Shown here: positions 45,501-59,126 of the stretch, piece by piece | Numbering within the stretch: the stretch's first letter is position 1 | How the letters are laid out: the number at the start of each line of letters is the position of its first letter | NCBI GenBank assembly: GCA_022385755.1 | Contig: MU278358.1 | Location: forward strand, 263,133-327,132 | Direction: 5' to 3' | DNA from: Trametopsis cervina | Taxonomy: Eukaryota; Basidiomycota; Agaricomycetes; Polyporales; Irpicaceae | DNA: 64,000 nt | The notes under the pieces: model-generated | What the model saw: only the letters and a program-made list of their open reading frames with translations | What the model was told of the DNA's origin: nothing | Database searches by the model: none | Position numbers and translations under genes: made by a program

Positions 45501-48500
45501 TCGCTCCAAACGACGGCCAGGTTGCGAAACTTCGTGCTCTGAATAATCAGGGCTCCTTCGTATTTGGCGGGTGGGGGAAGGCGATTCATCATATCCAGAA
45601 TGAGTTGGAGTAGCACCTTCGACACGGACTGTAATAGGTTGAGTGCCCACAAGAGTGGGCGAACGCGACCGATGTGTTCGTTGGGTACGGATGACTTGAG
45701 GGGACCGACCGCTTGTGCTACCGATGAAGACTGGTGTGCGCCTGCCCGTTTCTCTCTCGACTGATGGTGACCGCGAGCGAGAGATACGGCGAGTTGTTGG
45801 AGCTCTACGGCTCCCTGAATAGGCCCGTCCCGTTGGACGCCTGTCCGTATGGGAGCGATCTGCTACGTCAGTATCTCGATGCCTCTCAGGCGATGACACA
45901 TGGTGTCTCCTTGTTGTTGAGCCAGGGGATCCGAGCCGTGTCGGCGAGCGAGACACACGATGAATCCTAGACGGATAGTCATGCGTAGTAGGTGAGCGAG
46001 ACACACGCCGTGCCCCAATGGGCGAGCGAGCCGTACGGCGTGTCCCGGTGGGCGAGCGAGAGATATGATGCCTAGAAGGGGTCCGTTCGCGATCATGCGC
46101 CCGTGTTCTCCCCGAAGGCGAGCCTCTTCGAGACCTATAATCACCTGCCCTCCGCGAAGGTGAACCTCTGCGAGATCTAGAATCGCGTCTTCTCCCTGAA
46201 GGTGAGTAGCTTCGAGATCTAGAACCACGTCTTCTACCTGAAGGTGAGTAACTTCGGGATCTGGAGTCACGTCTTCTCCCCGAAGGCGAGTACCCTCGAC
46301 GTCTATAATCGCGTCTCCTCCCTGAAGGTGAGTCCCTTCGATGTCTGGAACCGTTTCTTGAACGCGAACGTGAGTATCTTCGGGATCCAGGATAACGTCC
46401 TGGCGAACGATAATGGCTCCTGTCCCCCTCCGTACGAAGAACAATGGGTGAGCGGCTTCTTCCGGTCCTAGTTCCAGGAGCGATGACAATGGGGGAACGC
46501 GATCGAGTGCGGCGCGTGTGTCTATCAGAGCCTCTCTCGGTACCCACGTGAAGAACCATTGGAGGGCTCCCTCTTCGGCCTCGTGAGGGGGAGCGGGACC
46601 TCGTTCGGTGCGTAGGTTGTGATATGATGACCGGAGGCTGAGCGGATCCCGATGTCGGTTGTACGATGAACGGCGCCTGTGAACGAGACGGGGATCGTGA
46701 CCTGGATCGTGACCTGGATCGTGACCTGTGTCGTGAGCTTCCTGTTCGCGTCCTAAGAATAATCGTCGGATCATGACGAGAGGGATCAGGGTAGGTAGTG
46801 TGCCGTCCTGGAGAACGAGATCGCGAGCGACGCGTCGGCGTACGGGAGCGCGAGCGAGGGCGAGGGCGGTCTTCCTCTGAGTATGTCGGTCTTCTACGAC
46901 CGCCGGAAGGAGATCGAGAGTACTCGCGACTGGAGCTGCGGCTACGTCCACCATCATCCGTACGATGCCTTCCGGTACGAACAATGATTGGAGGAGACTC
47001 CAAGCCAGGCTGAGTGCCCGGTGGCAGGATGATTTGCCCAGTGCTGGGCACGTATCCAGTCCCTGGCAGCGGCATCCCAGGGCCAGGGCCGGGGAAGCCG
47101 GGCATTGGAATTTGCCCAGGCTGGTACGGAGGTTGGATAACGACAGCAGGAGGTTGAACTTGAGGTTGAGGCTGAGGCGACGGCTGTATCTCAATTATGT
47201 CCCCATGTGAAGATCTTGGACTTGACCTTGACCTTGAACTTCGTCGGTGCGAATGCGATGGCCGTGAAGGGTCATAATGAAGCACAGAGGGCTGCCTTTC
47301 ATCCGACCTATGCGACCCTACATAGATATTGACCGGAGGCTGTGAAGCCCGCTCATCTGTTCTTATAACCCGCGGAGGCTCTTCGCCCACTGATGAAGGA
47401 ATCTGGGATGGGCCAGCACCAATACCTGATGGAGCTTGAATGATAATGGGACGTTGTACATAACCACCTTCACCATACTGCTGTCCCTGCTGAGGAGGAG
47501 GAATGATCACTGTTTGTCCAGCCCCTGCCTCCGGAGGAGGTGGAATATACGAGGGCTGTGGCGAAGGTGGGTGAATGTGTATTTGCATATCTTGCTCTGT
47601 TTCGCTGGAGCCGGAAGCACTGGGGGCGGAAGCGCCCTCTGCCGGTCGACGTATCCTCCGCCCCGGTGGCGGGACAACCAGAGGAGGACGGCCCTCTTCA
47701 TCAGCATACATGTCCGAAGAGCGATCGGGCGACGTTCGCGAGTATCTATCTTCCTCAGGCGGACTGGGTCGTGGTGGAACGACTGCTTCGTCATAGTCAT
47801 CGTCATCTACCGGGCGGGGCTGCCTGTACGGTGTTTCTACATACGAGGAACCCGGGTAGCGCACATCAGGGATAACAGGAGGTGCTGGACGATCGTCACG
47901 AACATATCCAGGAATGACCGGTGGGAAGTCAGGGGGCGGTGTGGGCCTTTCTGGAAAATCAGGCATTCTGGGCACAAAGCCGGTAGGAAATTGCTCTTGT
48001 GGGCGCCCCGGAATCACTGGAATAGTGGGCTGTGGCATTCCTGGAGCCGGTGATGGACCAGGGAATGACGGTGCCTGCACGGTGCCAGGAGGGAAGATAA
48101 ATTGGGGCGGCGGCGGTCCAGGAGGGCCTCCCGGTGCTGCTTGGCCTGAATATAGACAATCAACTTCAAGGTGTACAGAGAGTAAATACCTGCTTACCTT
48201 CGACCGGTCTGGATAAAGCTTCCGTCAGCAACTGGTGCAATCCGTTCATTTGATTTATGACAGCGCGAATTTCCTCTTGGCGATTGTGCACATCGCGCTC
48301 CAGCCATTGATTGAGTCTACTCATATATCGCATGATCGAGCGCTGTTGTTCAATCGTGGCAACCTGGGCGTTACGGTTTTCCTGGGGACAACATGAGGAC
48401 CTGCACTAACACATAGTTAAGAAGCAGTGTACAAACCCTAAGCCATCCAAGGATCGCTTCGACACCAGATAGCTGTATCACAGCCTATGAAGAAGTATGA

Positions 48501-51500
48501 GACCTCAATACTGGGGCGGAAGTACAATACACACCGGGCTAGCAGCTTGACCCGTCGGTACATTGGAAAATGTCCCTGGAGGAGGTACTTGTCCGGTTCC
48601 TGGTACTTGGCCCTGTGCTAAGAGTCAGCATACAACTACCCTGTTTATGAAATGTAAAATACCGTCGGTGGTTCCGGGGTACGATACCAACTCTGGCCTG
48701 GAGGGGGCTCAGCGCCATGACTCAAGTCTGGAGGGGCTGACGGTGCCCGCTGAAGGAGAGTTCAATACATAAACAACCCAATTCGTAAGCGACTTACGCC
48801 TGGCTGAACCCGCTGGAATATTCCATCCGACGGAGGATATCGCTGCCTGCGTCGGGCGCGTACTTCGTCCTCGAAATTGATGGGAGGACCATCGTCGAGA
48901 GGGGGCCCGGTGGTCCGGAAGCTCGGCGGCACATTACTATATGTAGACTCCGGCCCGACTTCAGATGCGGGCGCGCCACCGGGAGCGAGAGACCCTGCCG
49001 TGCGTCGAATCGGCCGTGCACGCTGCCTCGTCGGAGGTCGCTCAAAGACAACGCGTTCCGTGACCGGGAAAGTGCCCGGACGAGGAGGCAAGTCCGTCTC
49101 AAATGTTGGACTGGCACTACGTGGCCTGCCGAGTCTCGGGCCCGGTCGGTAGATCAATGGAACCAGCGGCGGAGGCTGCTGCACATCAGCACGATCGACA
49201 ACTGGGCCAGCAGCGATGAGTTCTGCTAACTGCTCGTCGAAGGATGGACCTGGTCGCATAGGAGTAGGCACATGAATCGTGCGGGGCTCGCGGCGGCTTC
49301 GATCCAAGAAGTCTCGTACGGTGCGGAAGATCGAAGAGCCATCCGAACTGGCATAGAGCGACTCGGATACATCGTCCCGCTCTGGAACGAATGGTGGCTG
49401 AAGCGTAGGACCTGTGCGTGGAGCGTCGCCACGGGATAAGCGATCGAGCACATCCCCGAGCAGAGCCTCAAGCCTCCCAAGACGGCCAATAACTTCGGGA
49501 GTGTCCCCTGGCCCTATCTCTGGTCTTCGTCTCATTTCATCCAGGGCGCGAGCTGTGGCATCTTGGCCGTCCCGGAGATTCGAAACCCCGCGCAGGACAT
49601 TGTCGAGAATATTGCGCAGGTCACCTAGGTTAATAGGAGGCGCAGGGCGCGCGGTAATACTTGATGCGGAAGAGGGCGATGGTGAGCCTCGAGGAGGAGT
49701 AACACCTTCATCTGATACCAAGCTTGGCGTGCGCGCTATGGGAAGAGTGACCTCGCTTCTCGGCGGCAGAGAAGGCGAAGACGTAGGCGAGGACATTACG
49801 GATTCAGACTCTTCGCTCGACCAAGATGGGGAAGCTGACCGGATAGGGTATGACTCCGATTCCATGAGACTGAAATCGTCCGAGTGATGAGAGGACAAGA
49901 ACGACATCGTATCCGACAACGTGTCGGGCGACGCAGCTCGTATCCTTGGTGGGCTGAGCTCAATCACAGGTTGGCTTCGAGGCTTTGGTGTCGGTGTTGA
50001 AGGAACTTCCCGAATCTCAGTGCGCGGCGTTACCGGTGCCTCTGAAGCAGGAGATCCTACAGCAGGTAGAGGCCGTACCACAGGACTACTGCCAACCGAT
50101 CTATCTGTATGAGGCAGTCCTACGTCGCGTGGAGCAAGATCGTCTCGAAGGCCTGAGAGCAAATCCCGTATCTGCCTAAGGTCACCCTGAAGTCCGGCCG
50201 TGTCTGCACCTCGAGCCTCGTCCATAGCGTCCAGACGCTGCAGCAGCCTGTTCACATCATCTGTCCATAACTGACCTGCCTCATCAGGAACTGACGGAGT
50301 CACTTCTGTCTCGAGTCCAGAATGTATAGAGGGTACGCTTCCGTGAGGTGTGCTGAGGCTGACAACAATAGACGCAGAAGGCGTAGGCGGTGAAGGCGAG
50401 GCAGGCGCAGGGATTACCAAGGGTGGAGGCTACACAATACGCTGATTAGCTGCGTACTTGTAACACTGAGGTTAATAAGAACTTACCGATGGCTCTGGAG
50501 AAGAAGGACGTGTGGATAGCAACGATGTATCCACCGAATGAACTGGTGACGGCGGAAGATTCAGAGACGACGGCGCAAATATAGATGAGCTGAGCGAAGC
50601 GGTCGTAGCAGTCGTAACAGATGATGGCGTCCATGATGTAGAGCTTGGCGGTCTTTCTGAGGATACAGGTGTCGGTGAAGGGACGCTAGGCGGAAGGCTG
50701 GGAGTAGAAGGAACTGTCAACGATGACGATCTGCTAGTAGGCACGGTTATTGAGGGAGTCACAGAAATTTCGGAGATTGGCGTGACCAAAGAGACCTCCG
50801 CGGACGTGGCGACCGAAGTCGGCCGGAAGAAAGAAGTCTCGATTGAATTGTCAAGGCCTTCCGGGATAGCCATACTTCTCGTGGACGGCGAGGCTCGCAG
50901 TATCGAAGACTCGTATGATCTGTCTGTCTCTGGTGCCCAAACCGACTCTGGAATGGTAGGACTTGAGATTGTCGGCTGTTCCACCGTGGATGGAACTGTC
51001 AACGGGGGCTCAGAACTTGTAGTTGGCGTGACCGAGGACTCTGTCGGGCTCGAGATGGTAGACATGGACGGCCGCGGAGCAAGCGGCAACTTTTCTTGAA
51101 CAGGAGAAGGAAGCGGAAGAGATGGCGAGGATGCAAGCGATACAGCCGGCGTTTCTTCTCGCTTAGGAGGGACGGGAGGAGCTGGTTCGACGTAAGACAA
51201 CGAGAGGGTGGAGGCCAGAGAGGGACTATATCTTGAAGGAGGAAGTGGCACGTCCTGTGGACGAAGCTCTTCTAATTCCAACTCACTACTCGCGTATGAT
51301 GGCGAAGGGATAGTTGGGACTATAGAGGGAGTCTTTGCCCCTTCGCTCTGCTCTTCATATGGCTCTGTGAAGTCGGGCTGCTCTAACGATACTTCCGCTT
51401 CAGGAGGCGCTTCTTCTTCCGGCTTCTCGCAATGACATTCCGCGGTTTCATATTCTGTAGCGATCTCGGATGCGCAGACCTCGGCGGTGACATACTCGGA

Positions 51501-54500
51501 AGCTGGTTTAATCGAGTAGATGTCGGCAGTCGCGAAATCGGTGATCGATTCTGTGCGCCCAATGTCAGCTGTGATGTAGTCCGACGGCACAGAGCAAATC
51601 TCCGCAGTCTCAAAGTCGCTTTCCGAAGGAATAGTCGGGATGGACGCAAGCGATAGCGTAGGACTTTTTGCGCTGTAATACAGAGATGTGCGAGATGAAG
51701 GTGGTTGTTCATCGGAAGACTCAGAGTGAGTTATATGGCTGGTCGGACGGCTGGAGGAAACTGTTGATGGTGTCGGTGTTGCGCTACGTGTCCAGTCGTC
51801 GCTTGCTGTATATGATTGGGTTCCGGTCCGCGTCAGAGTATCCAGGGTGCTGAACTCCGAGGGATACTCGGCCGTCGAGGAATGAGTGCCTGAGTAAGCC
51901 GTTGAATTTTCCTTGTCAGATGACTCTTCCGTGCTGCTGAGATATGACGTCGTTGGGGTCCTTGAGCTGATCGTACCAGTACGCCTTCTTACGCCACGAG
52001 AACGGGTCAGGCCGACTGACGGGGGCGAAATAGTGCTTGACGCATTGGTGGTAGTTTCTGTACGCGCGGTCAATGCGCGTATAAAATAGAATGATACAAA
52101 ACTATTCATACCTGTGGTCGAACCGGCGAGAACGATAGTTTCGGCCGTACCCAAACCAGTGCTCGTTAACCCACGAGTGAAAGACGAGCTGGAATAGAAG
52201 CTGGATGTGGGTGTGCGAGTTCGGGTACTCCCGCTGGCAGAGAAAAAATGTTCATCCGAGAAAGTGCTTGAAGTCTCTGACCCACGGGTCCTGGAACGCT
52301 CCCTTGGTGGCGGGGTGAGCGATACAGGGGAGCCTAGACGTGGCCCACTGGATACCGTTACAGGAACGTCGCTAGGGGGCACACCAGCAATAAGACTCAA
52401 GCCGAACCCAAGCCCTGGCCTTGCATTTCGAGCTCGCTTCAAGGCGGAATCAAATTCCTCGTCCAGGTCCGTCAAAGAGCTCGTCCTGCGGAGAGAACTC
52501 ATTCGGCTGGGAAGAATCACGCGTGGATCAGCGTGAGGGAGGTAGGACTCTTGTGTTATATAGTTGTCGTCCATTGCCCGCTGTCCTGAGACAATCGATG
52601 CTCTGCGAGAGAGCGAGCTTGAGCCGGAAAGGGAGACAGCATCCGCAAGATCTCCGCTAGCGAGAGGAGAGATATAATTCGTCAACGACGAACCGACTCC
52701 GGATGAGACTGAGGAAGAGCCGCTGGCAAATGACCCAGTGGTCCTGACAGAACCTGAAGGAGACCTCGTAGAGGATCGGTCTGGAATTGTTACTGGTCGT
52801 TCCAGTACCTCCCTATCATGGAATATGAGACAGCATCATGGGATTAGAATTGGCGGTGACTACTCACCAAACAGCGTTAACCCATGCGAGCCGTTCACGG
52901 GGCGAATCCGTACCCAGCCTCTCTATCCCATCGGTATACATAAGATGGAAAGGAGAGAGCATCTCAGCAAGCCCATCCTCTCCTGGTTGCATAGCCGATC
53001 CTGCTCGACGAGAGTTGTAACCCTGTTCTTTCGCGGCAATAGCTCCTACATCATCCTTGGACTCGGGATGAGTTGGGGAGAGTGCTGTCCGGACCTCAGT
53101 GCAATTGAGAAGGTCGAGGGTAACCACGCCTCTGCCGCCACCTGGAGCGATCCAAGTAAGTAGCAGCATGTGAGGATACAGGACTGCTTGGCACCGTTGC
53201 CATCTGTAAGGTAAGGGAGCATGTACGTTGAGGTACCATAGTAAACCAACGTTGATAGGCTAGTAGAGGTCATTTGCACAAGACATGCACGGTAAAGGAG
53301 TTTACGATCAAGCACGATCAGCGCTCGGCGAATTGCTCAGGAAGGTAAGTTACTCACTTCGTCGGTGATCCCAAACTCAGCTGCGTCGAAAGGCGGCGGC
53401 AGCACAGCGCTTGTGTGACTACGTTCAGCTCCAGTGTTTGCTGAAGATTGTTCAAATCCGTCCGTAGAAGAAACGTCACTAGTCCGCCTGGACCTGCTAC
53501 TGACGGTCCTCGGCGTCATTGACCGACGGCGCTTGCCGTTTTCGGAAGCTCCTGGCGAGGGTGTAAGACTTGCTCTCCCTGTCTTTGATAGCACGGGGGT
53601 CTTCCCTTTCCATGCGGCAACAATGTTCGTAACTTGCGTGATAGGCGACCTGGGCGGCGATTGAGGGCGGCGAAGACTCAGTGCACTTGGTGTAGCCCCA
53701 GTTGACTCGGTGAGCGAACCAGTTCCGCTCAGCCCTGTAAATGTCTCTATAATGCTACCTGTCCTCGAGTATGTGCCACTGTAGCCGCTGAGCACGGATT
53801 GAGTGTGAGTATGAGAAGCCGCCGATCTCGAGTCGCCACTTGGTGGAGGTCTTGGGCCTGTGACCGCTGAGCCTCCTCGACTTTTTGTAGGAGAAGACGA
53901 ACGCGAGCTGTACGTATAACCGGTTGAGGATGCATACCCGGTATCCCTGGATACGGTTGAAAATGTAGGCATGGTCTGACTGGACGTCGGCAATGTATAA
54001 GGACTAGGAGAACGAGGACCCGAAGGGGCGGATGCCGTCCTTGAGTGCCCTTGAGTGAATGGCGAGATTGCTTCTCCGACTGCACGTTTTGCCTCAAACT
54101 TGGCGATGATTTGACTCACCCCGCGCCCAGGGGTGTTTGGCCGCGCTCCTGGCTCGGTAGTAGATCGCGTATGCGCGGTTGGCATGATGATGGCTGGTAC
54201 TGGGGTGGATCGACCATTGTTGAAGCTTTGCGAAGCAGGTCTATTGCCGAAGATTGCGCCAGACACAGGTCTGGAGGAATGGGTTTCCGAGCGTTCGGTG
54301 ATAGTACTGAGAATTCTTCTGTCTGGGGGCGCACCCCAGACCTGTAATGTTTCGTCAATCTCCTCTTCAACTTCCGCAAGGGCAGCTTCAACCTCTGCAC
54401 GGTCATACAAGGAGTCCTCCTCTAGATAGTCGTCATACATGGGGTGATCCGTCGATTCGTCGTCACTGTCGCCTGAAGAATTGCGATCTGAATCTGCAAT

Positions 54501-54515
54501 ATTATCGTCAGACAA
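42579..54515 (-). CDS. Giant protein: PH-type domain, Ser/Pro-rich tracts, SR repeats, coiled coil
   Basis: One gene of about 3,600 residues and 15 or more introns, established by phase-consistent joins across every gap. From the 5' end: an acidic start (YDDYLEEDSLYDRAEVEAAL), Ser/Thr-rich sequence, a PH-type domain in exon 53259-52868 (GLLWYLNVHAPLPYRWQRCQ ... ending ERLAWVNAVW with the C-terminal helix Trp), then Ser/Thr/Pro-rich exons with a TA[DE] repeat, NLLRDLL-like helices, Pro-rich linkers, a long Arg-Ser region with RSRSRSRSRSP, a Glu/Arg/Gln coiled coil (about 43640-44600), a second helical part (KTLAKEVRQLLTEVNELVEN), a Pro/Ala tail and the end RSPRESLYERP. The function is unknown; a membrane- or cortex-linked scaffold is plausible. 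The 5' end is open: the frame has no ATG above 54440, and coding-like sequence continues upstream. Confidence 0.85.
46085..46345 (-). repeat. Six 42-nt repeats encoding 14-residue SR units
   Basis: Within the giant gene, units such as SYSPSGRRRDSRSR and RGSPSGRTRAHDRE repeat six times head to tail. The DNA units are diverged at silent and some replacement sites, so the array is not young. The same codon regularity keeps a second minus-strand frame open for 443 codons (45863-47194). Confidence 0.75.
51430..51620 (-). repeat. Five degenerate TA[DE]-centred repeats in the giant protein
   Basis: Consecutive segments DFETAEICS, DYITADIGR, DFATADIYS, EYVTAEVCA and EYETAECHC occur every 12-14 residues. 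The pattern acidic-aromatic-x-TA-acidic is kept while the linkers vary, which looks like a selected short linear motif and not simple low complexity. Confidence 0.65.
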
Positions 54516-55267
54516 AGCAGCAGCGTAAAAGAATCGAACATCGCACCCGACATAGTTCAGGCACCGCTGGAAGGTGATAATGGCTCTTGAGATGTTGTCA
54601 GCGTTGAATATGTTGCAATATCGAACAGAGGTGACCGAGGCCCCGTGAGCGAGGGCGCAGTCAATGAGTATTCAGTTCAGATATTTCAAGGGCAGATTAG
54701 ACCATTAGAAAACTGAGATGAAGCAGTGGGTCTATCTGCCGCAGAGGTGTCAGGGTAGGAAGCGAAAGCGATGTTCAACTTGAGCGCCAAAAGCAATCAA
54801 CGCGACCGTGTCTCTCATGTGACCGTTCCTATGGGCGTTAGCTGAACGCCGAGTTTGAGTCTACCTCGAAAGTGAGAAACAGTACAATAAGAAGACTGTA
54901 AGAAGGCATTCATTTCCTTCGATTATAGTCACCGAGGTTCAGATCTTGTAGTTTATGACGACCAGTGGCTGCTGAGGTCCGAGTGTTATATCACCCCAAT
55001 GTGAATGTGACATGCTTAGATGTGGTGAATATTGAGAATACTTCAGAAGAATGACTGTTACTGCCAGTGATCGCACATAACATATTAGGTCTCGATATTT
55101 TATGGCGTTCCTACGGCATCGTAAAGAGGCCAATGTGTTGTTCCTTTGCGCCCAGTCCTTAAACAAGGTGTTGATTGTGCCCGAGGCAGGGTGGTGGCAG
55201 GGGTCCTGTGGGTGTGCAAGTGATCGTCCCGCTTCCTTCCAATCTGGAGTTCGGGCGGGACCTTGAC
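54516..55267. other. Divergent promoter region with possible 5' exon
   Basis: About 750 bases between two divergent genes. The first 155 bases next to the giant gene (54516-54670) stay open in its frame and read as plausible protein on the minus strand (for example NADNISRAIITFQRCLNYVG), then hit a stop, so part of this may be an unplaced exon. The rest should hold a shared promoter. Confidence 0.45.
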
Positions 55268-57939
55268 ATGGAACTATCTGCTCACGGGTGTTACTTGCCC
55301 GTAGCGTGCAGGTTTGGTGAGTCCGGAAAAATCTCCTCAGGATTTCGCCTTTAATCTTCTGCGTAGTTCCCAGCGATCAATGGCTGGTCACTCATCTCAA
55401 TCCCTCCTGGAAGATCTCGGACGTGAAACAATGGTTGCTCGCCAAATACCTCCCAACGTTGTTCACGGCATCGCCTGACCTTTCCCGGCAGACTACAAAG
55501 AGGCGTCCCGTATCACCTATCACATTTGCGCGCAGAGTTGAAGTGGAAGAAGGCGGGGATCTTAGTGCTGAAGCATATAATGACACTTTCGACGACGATG
55601 AGGACGATGCTCTGTTGGACGACTATGACAAATTCAAATATTTGCCCCCGCGGACAGCGGCGTCATCTGCGGCCGTGGATATAATTCCAAAGGCCACATC
55701 ACCGTCAAGCCTACCACAGTACACACTGCTCGCTTTCTCCACTGGCCAGATTCTCGAAGATCACTACCAACTCTCCTGGTATTCGGTGTATCCCCATGAA
55801 CTACTTGAACTCCATCCACATGCCTGTCTTGTTAGACTTCCCCGCGATAACATTGAGGATTATGCCAAGCCTTATTTTGAAGCACGGGTGTGGGCCCTCA
55901 AAGTGATCTCAGAGGAGACCGTACTTGGGGTTCCGCGCACAGGCGATAAGGTGGGACGGGGAGTAGACTCTGCGGACCATGAAAGGCCCAGAAAGAAAAA
56001 GAAGCTTCAATGGCAAGAGAGGTCGGTGATTATCCATAGTGGCTTGTTCCAACTGTGCAAAGATCGTCATGTACGTCCAACAACGTATCTCTTTCATCGA
56101 TACCTTGCTCACAGCGCCGTTGACAGGATCGAGCTCCTGCTTACACCTCGCGCCTTTCATCCTTAGTGTCGTTGCGTAGTGCGGACCAACTGCATTTCCT
56201 TAATCGCGCAAAAACAGGCGCGGGTTCGGCTTCTACATCTCTTACATCGCCTCCATCCTCTCATAATACCTCTCCACATCCTGAAAACAACTCTATCCCG
56301 TCTCACAACCGTATCATTTGTGCAAAATTTCGCAACAGTTACCCTTTGTCTGAGGGAGCTGCATCTTGGTGGAGGCGAGCGTCTCGGGATGCAGGTGGTA
56401 GTGAGGAAGCACGAAAGGCCGGTGAGCCCTCCAACACAGATGAAGAATATGTTCTTGCGGAAGAATCGCGGGACGATAGCGTTGTGATTGTCATGGACAT
56501 GCTGGAGGACACTGGTAAGCTTCTGATTGTATCAATGTGGCATACCTGAATAATTTCCTTTAGCGTTCCAAAACATCTTAAGAGTCTTACATCGCCATGC
56601 ACCTGCGGTTTCGACGTTCCTTCGCATGTCGGCGAGCCGCGCGCACTCACCTAGGAGGCGGTCGTTTTCACCCATCTCCTTCGCCTCGGGATCTCCTACG
56701 GGCACGCCGGGTGCGTCTCCGGAACGTGGTTCTCGCTCGTCGCCACTAGGGCCACGTACCGATCAAAAGACTGTGAGGTATCCAGAGTGGCGTCACGAGC
56801 TCGTTCGAAAAGCTAGATCAGCTGGTCTCGGCGACGTCAGTCGTGCCATGGAGATTACCTTGTTCGGGCGGAAACCAGACCAAAGGGAGCAGTCTGACTC
56901 TGATGAGTCTCCTGAGCGTACACGAACAGATCACAAGAGAGGAAGATCCCAGGCGTGGGGTGAGCACCCAAATAGTGATGACGAGAGTGACGAAGAAGCC
57001 AGCGAGATGGAATGGATGGGTTGGGAGGCGGACTTTTTCAGTCGCAGGGCTCGACGCAATGCGTCGCCCACCTCAGAAATCGCTTGGGCTTCATCTTGGG
57101 GGCATACTCCCGGTGGATTCAGTTCTCCCTCCCCTCACACTCAGAATGAATACACCTTCCCCGAGTCGACGAGCCATCCAGCACCAGAGGAAGAGGCGAT
57201 AAGTCCTCGTCGCACACTGTCAAGTTATTCATCCGCAGATTCTCTTCTGACACGTACAATTAAGCGCGCAAGCCCTAAGAAGCGTCCCCCTATCCCTGGT
57301 CGGTCCGACTCACCAGTACAAGCCCTCCGTACGCGACCCCGATCTCCTCTGGCAGAGCAGTCAGACTACGATGAAGAAGTTACTTGGACATCGGTGCTCA
57401 CGGAGTCGCCCCCGGCATTCGTTTCGCACTCGTCCCGCCAATCTTCCTTTGGATCGGGCTCTTCGCATGCCGTCGCGCAAGCTAGCGCACGCCTTCCCAT
57501 GACGATAGCAATGACAAGTATTACACGCGAAGAACAGGATGAAGTGTTAGAAGGGAGAGGCAAAGGGAAGGGAAGGGCACAGGATAAGCCTGGCCTGGTA
57601 TATGCACCACAGCCGACCACGAGGAAACGCTCGTCTACTGTGCAATCGCTTTCGCCGCGCTCACCAGAGACCGCACATGCTTGGTCTCCAACCACCAGCA
57701 AGCCACGGACACGCCCCAATACTGCCATCGCAACCCCTCCTCTACAGCGTTCTCCGTCGGCCCAGTCACAGACGGCTGGTCAGCCGGAAACCAAGCCTGG
57801 CAAGCTGAAGCTGAACCTGTCGTTTGCGCAGGTCACTGCGATGGGCACGAGCACGCCTGCCTCTGCCCCACTGCAATCCACAGCCAGTACCAGCAGTTTC
57901 GAAAGCCCCCGTTTCGCACATCCAGAAGAAAGCGAGTGA
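55268..57939 (+). CDS. Uncharacterised basidiomycete protein with low-complexity C-terminal half
   Basis: Starts MELSAHGCYLPVACR at the ATG at 55268. A short first intron (GTGAGT near 55316 to TAG before 55368) joins to FVPSDQWLVTHLNPSWKISD. The ordered N-terminal half then has VKQWLLAKYLPTLFTASPD, an acidic DDDEDDALLDDYDKFKYLPP, YTLLAFSTGQILEDHYQLSW, YSVYPHELLELHPHACLVRL and LQWQERSVIIHSGLFQLCKD; the alternation of strands and the last Trp-rich segments recall a PH-like fold. Further introns near 56075 and 56514. After LRMSASRAHSPRRRSF the chain becomes Ser/Pro/Glu-rich to the end FAHPEESE. About 820 residues. No function known. The exact junction near 56071-56166 is uncertain. Confidence 0.78.
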
Positions 57940-58249
57940 TGTATACATTTTCATTGTGTGGTTGTGTCGATAGTCTCGGGGGTTCAATTTCTTGTAGGAA
58001 ACATGTAATATGTGTCTCTTTCAACTGTACCATTTCTTGTCCGTAGGATTTTCTGCCGCTGTATCCATTTCTCGCTCGCTATATACGTAGTACGTACCAA
58101 ACGAATGTCTTAATGGGCCATACCCTTCCAGAATAATTTGGAATTCTCAGCACGTACAAATCTACTACTGCTATGACATCGGGCGCGGAATTGAGACGGA
58201 GTACTGTACAAATTGCATACAACTGAAGTTAGAACATGCGGCTGGAATT
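57940..58249. other. Convergent 3' region
   Basis: 310 bases, AT-rich, between two converging stops. No gene seen. Confidence 0.55.
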
Positions 58250-58910
<661 letters not shown>

Positions 58911-59126
58911 GTCGATGTGAGTAGAAGTCAGACGAGAAACTTAAGTAAGATTGTGGTGGTCGTCTGAGAGAACCGCGCCTCACGTAGGCCACCCAGTGCT
59001 CTGTAATCGGTTGTGACCGAGCGTGATGTCACATGGGTGTTTAAGCGATGTGCACCTTCGACCTGCACAGTGGTGCGCCTACTATACGGTTCTCGCTCGA
59101 TTTCCCATATCGCGAAATATACCAGA

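Noticed and set aside
45863..47194. 443-codon minus-strand frame overlapping the SR region
   Set aside because: It is a second frame of the Arg-Ser repeat exon; the in-phase joins on both sides belong to the other frame.
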